Source: Tetrahymena elliotti 4EA (Eukaryota; Ciliophora; Oligohymenophorea; Hymenostomatida; Tetrahymenidae). From it: a stretch of DNA of 64,000 bases. This document shows, piece after piece, positions 62,054 to 64,000 of the stretch. The notes below the pieces were generated by a model. The model searched no databases, was not told the DNA's origin, and saw only the letters and a list, made by a program, of their open reading frames with translations. Numbering within the stretch: the stretch's first letter is position 1; every line of letters starts with the position of its first letter. The DNA is taken from the NCBI GenBank assembly GCA_000231825.2, contig JH720304.1, positions 1,257,068-1,321,067 on the forward strand. Reading direction: 5' to 3'. Made by a program: the position numbers and the translations under genes.

Positions 62054-63553
62054 ATGCAATTTCCAAAACCTCCTCCTGACCGTAGAAAAAATAATCCTTT
62101 AACAAATAAGTAGAATACAAATGAATAAAAGAGCCATTATGACATCAGGAAAGGCTCTGATTAGGAATAAAGTAGCTTGAAAATTAATTAAATTACCATA
62201 AACACTTGATAAATTTACATTTTGAATATTAGATGATTCTTAAAATGAATAAACTCTGAAGATTTTTTCTTATGAAGAAATGTTCAAAGGACTAAAAGAA
62301 GAAGATGAGGAAGAAGAAAATAATTTAATTAAAAAGGTGAGAAAATAGTAAAATTAAAAAATGAGAGACTCCTTGAAAGAGTTTACAATCTTGTATGGAT
62401 TAAAAGATGATAGACAAGAAATACCAAAATAACTCAATATTATTTTATTTGGCCCAACAGGATCAGGAAAAAGTTCTCTAATCAAGTATTTTAAAATAAA
62501 AGAGATGATTAAGAATGCTTATATTAAAAATTGTAATAAAAAGAACATTTTACTAGGCTCTAAACGAAGAAGAGGATCTTCCTCTAGAAATAAAAAAAGA
62601 TTTTGTGATTTAAACTCTACATCATAATGAAGGAACAAAAAGATTAACTAGTATTCCTATCAAAAAGGGCAAACATTAGTTAATTGAAACGGGAAGTAGC
62701 ACATTTACTATTGAAAATAGCTCTATAAATTGTTTGGATACAAGAGGACAAATTTTTTTGAGCGAATAAGAAATGTAGCAGTTCAACATAATAATAGAAG
62801 TAAATTAATTAGATTTTAATTTTTAAATTGATTTGATTTGATTTAAAAAAATTATATATAAAGGGTAAAATCAAAAATATGAGCATTGTGCAACAGAGAA
62901 ATTATAGATATGCATATTTACTTTGGGAGTTTTGGAAAAAGAGTTCGGCACTCTTTCCAGATGATATATTAGAAGAAAAATAATAATTATCTAATTTACC
63001 TCATTGTGTTATTATTGTGTTTGATGGAAGTCTTGATGAAATACCTAATGGTGAAGAAGAAACTTAATTTTACAAATAAATGCTTGAATCTTTAAGAAAA
63101 AAAAGTAAACCAATTATTTTATTCAAATTAAGTAAAATTAATGTAAATAAAGATTATTTTTAGCCACAAATCGTCATGAGCAGACTTGATCTTGTAGAAA
63201 AGAAAATGAAAAACGTATTTGATAAGCATTAATAAATGAGTGAGAATGAAAAATAAATGAAAATGAGTGAAGTTATAGATTAAAAAATACAATAAGTAGT
63301 TAACAAACTTTAGATTCCTCGTAGTTCTGTACATTTCATAGAAAATTATAATTAGCTAAGTAAAAAATTTTTGATTTCTGATAGATAATTTATTCTTTGT
63401 ATTAAAATAGATTAAAAATTTGATGAAAATGTTAATTATTACTCTTTGAAACTTTTGCAAGAGTGCACAAAACAAGGAGATGAATTTATAGAATCTTACA
63501 TGAATAAAAAAAACTCCAGCAAAAATTTAATAGACAAATGTTCTATTTTTTGA
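62054..63553 (+). CDS. P-loop GTPase, IMAP/septin-like
   Basis: ATG 62054 ('MQFPKPPPDRRKNNPLTNK') to TGA 63551-63553. A short disordered, acidic N-terminus is split by a phase-1 intron (about 62170-62230). It leads to a beta strand and Walker A motif 'LFGPTGSGKSSLIK' (62443-62484) and the G3 motif DTRG (62737-62748), followed by 'VIIVFDGSLDEIPNGEEE'. A G4-like 'VMSRLD' (canonical T/NKxD with Lys replaced) lies near 63175. The C-terminal part is helical. An intron at about 62815-62866 joins in phase 0 to 'GKIKNMSIVQQRNYRYAY'. These GTPases act as switches at membranes or on partner proteins; the exact family is uncertain. The exon junction just after Walker A is unclear: a 37-nt phase-1 intron restores the frame, but the most canonical splice leads to a stop. 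Confidence 0.75.
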
Positions 63554-63933
63554 ATTTAATTAACATAATATATTTTAAGAAATTATTCATTTCAAATATT
63601 TATTTGATAAATGAAATTAAAATAAAGATAAGAGCAATTTTTCAACAATAGTTCAACATCGGAGTGGAATTGATTTACACTGATAAATAAAAAAATTATT
63701 TATTTATTTATTTATTAATTATTCTAAAATAAGATCACCAAGCAGAGCAAATAAGTTTACAAATTCAAAATAAATTCAAAATTTATTTTGCTTTAATTGT
63801 AAACAGAACAAACTTAAATCTTAATTAAAGAAAATCAACCAACTATATAAAACTCTAATAAATTCACCTAAAAATAATTTTATTGGATAACTAAATTTAG
63901 TATACATTTATACATTTTTTGAAGTGGAAATTT
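63554..63933. other. AT-rich spacer after the GTPase gene
   Basis: About 380 nt with a TTTA repeat at about 63695-63716. No coding pattern was seen. Confidence 0.5.
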
Positions 63934-64000
63934 ATGAACAAATTTATTAAGACCCTCTAAAAGAAAAATTTAAACAAAGAACAATTTTTCTTACTAATTA
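63934..64000 (+). CDS. Possible start of a further gene, cut by the window end
   Basis: ATG 63934 opens a frame with TAA = Gln to the window edge ('MNKFIKTLQKKNLNKEQFF'). At 22 codons it is too short to judge; AT-rich chance frames of this length are common. Confidence 0.15.

Noticed and set aside
1..64000. tRNA, rRNA, CRISPR arrays, telomeric repeats, bacterial promoters
   Set aside because: No cloverleaf with conserved arms, rRNA core sequence, regular repeat-spacer array or G4T2-type telomere tract was seen; bacterial signals do not apply to ciliate DNA.

Overview
The window looks like macronuclear DNA of an oligohymenophorean ciliate, most likely Tetrahymena or a close relative. It is very AT-rich. 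TAA and TAG occur inside every recognisable gene, often where the family has a conserved glutamine, and every confident gene ends in TGA. Genes are interrupted by short AT-rich GT...AG introns and separated by roughly 0.5 to 1.5 kb of AT-rich spacer. A standard-code reading shatters the genes, so all models here were read with TAA/TAG = Gln and TGA = stop. Intron borders were placed by eye, and exact exon edges are less certain than the gene calls.

Layout. 1-5.4 kb: the 3' part of a signal-peptide-peptidase-like membrane protein that has lost key catalytic motifs (+), UFD1 (-) and an aldo-keto reductase (-). 6.4-19 kb: plus-strand genes of mostly unknown function. These are a large membrane protein with a cytoplasmic domain, a smaller two-helix membrane protein, a 214-residue soluble protein and a Gln/Asn-rich multi-exon protein. 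20.4-28.4 kb (-): the HEAT-repeat scaffold subunit A of protein phosphatase 2A and an SLC44/CTL choline-transporter-like protein. 29.4-32.3 kb (+): a leucine-rich-repeat protein in which each repeat is one exon. 32.4-35.2 kb (-): a TLDc-domain protein with an N-terminal myristoylation signal, resembling MEAK7/Rtc5. 36.4-51 kb (-): two tandem paralogous units, each with an N-terminal membrane module followed by a very large multi-spanning membrane module; the family was not recognised. 52-57.2 kb (-): a long protein with a Gln/Asn-rich N-terminus and a helical remainder. 57.2-58.2 kb: a divergent intergenic region with an (CT)42 microsatellite. 58.2-60.9 kb (+): a disordered protein ending in three copies of a small alpha/beta module. 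61.4 kb: a 137-bp hairpin element with a 7-bp flanking duplication, resembling a MITE. 62.1-63.6 kb (+): a P-loop GTPase of IMAP-like type.

There is no operon logic here: genes are individually spaced and in mixed orientation. Recognisable housekeeping functions (UFD1 in Cdc48/p97 ubiquitin handling, PP2A-A, choline-transporter-like, aldo-keto reductase) are interleaved with lineage-specific membrane proteins. The most notable items are the tandem duplication of the giant membrane protein, the SPP-like protein with a degenerate active site, the exon-per-repeat LRR gene, the three-module protein at 58-61 kb and the hairpin element at 61.4 kb. No tRNA, rRNA, CRISPR array or telomere was found.
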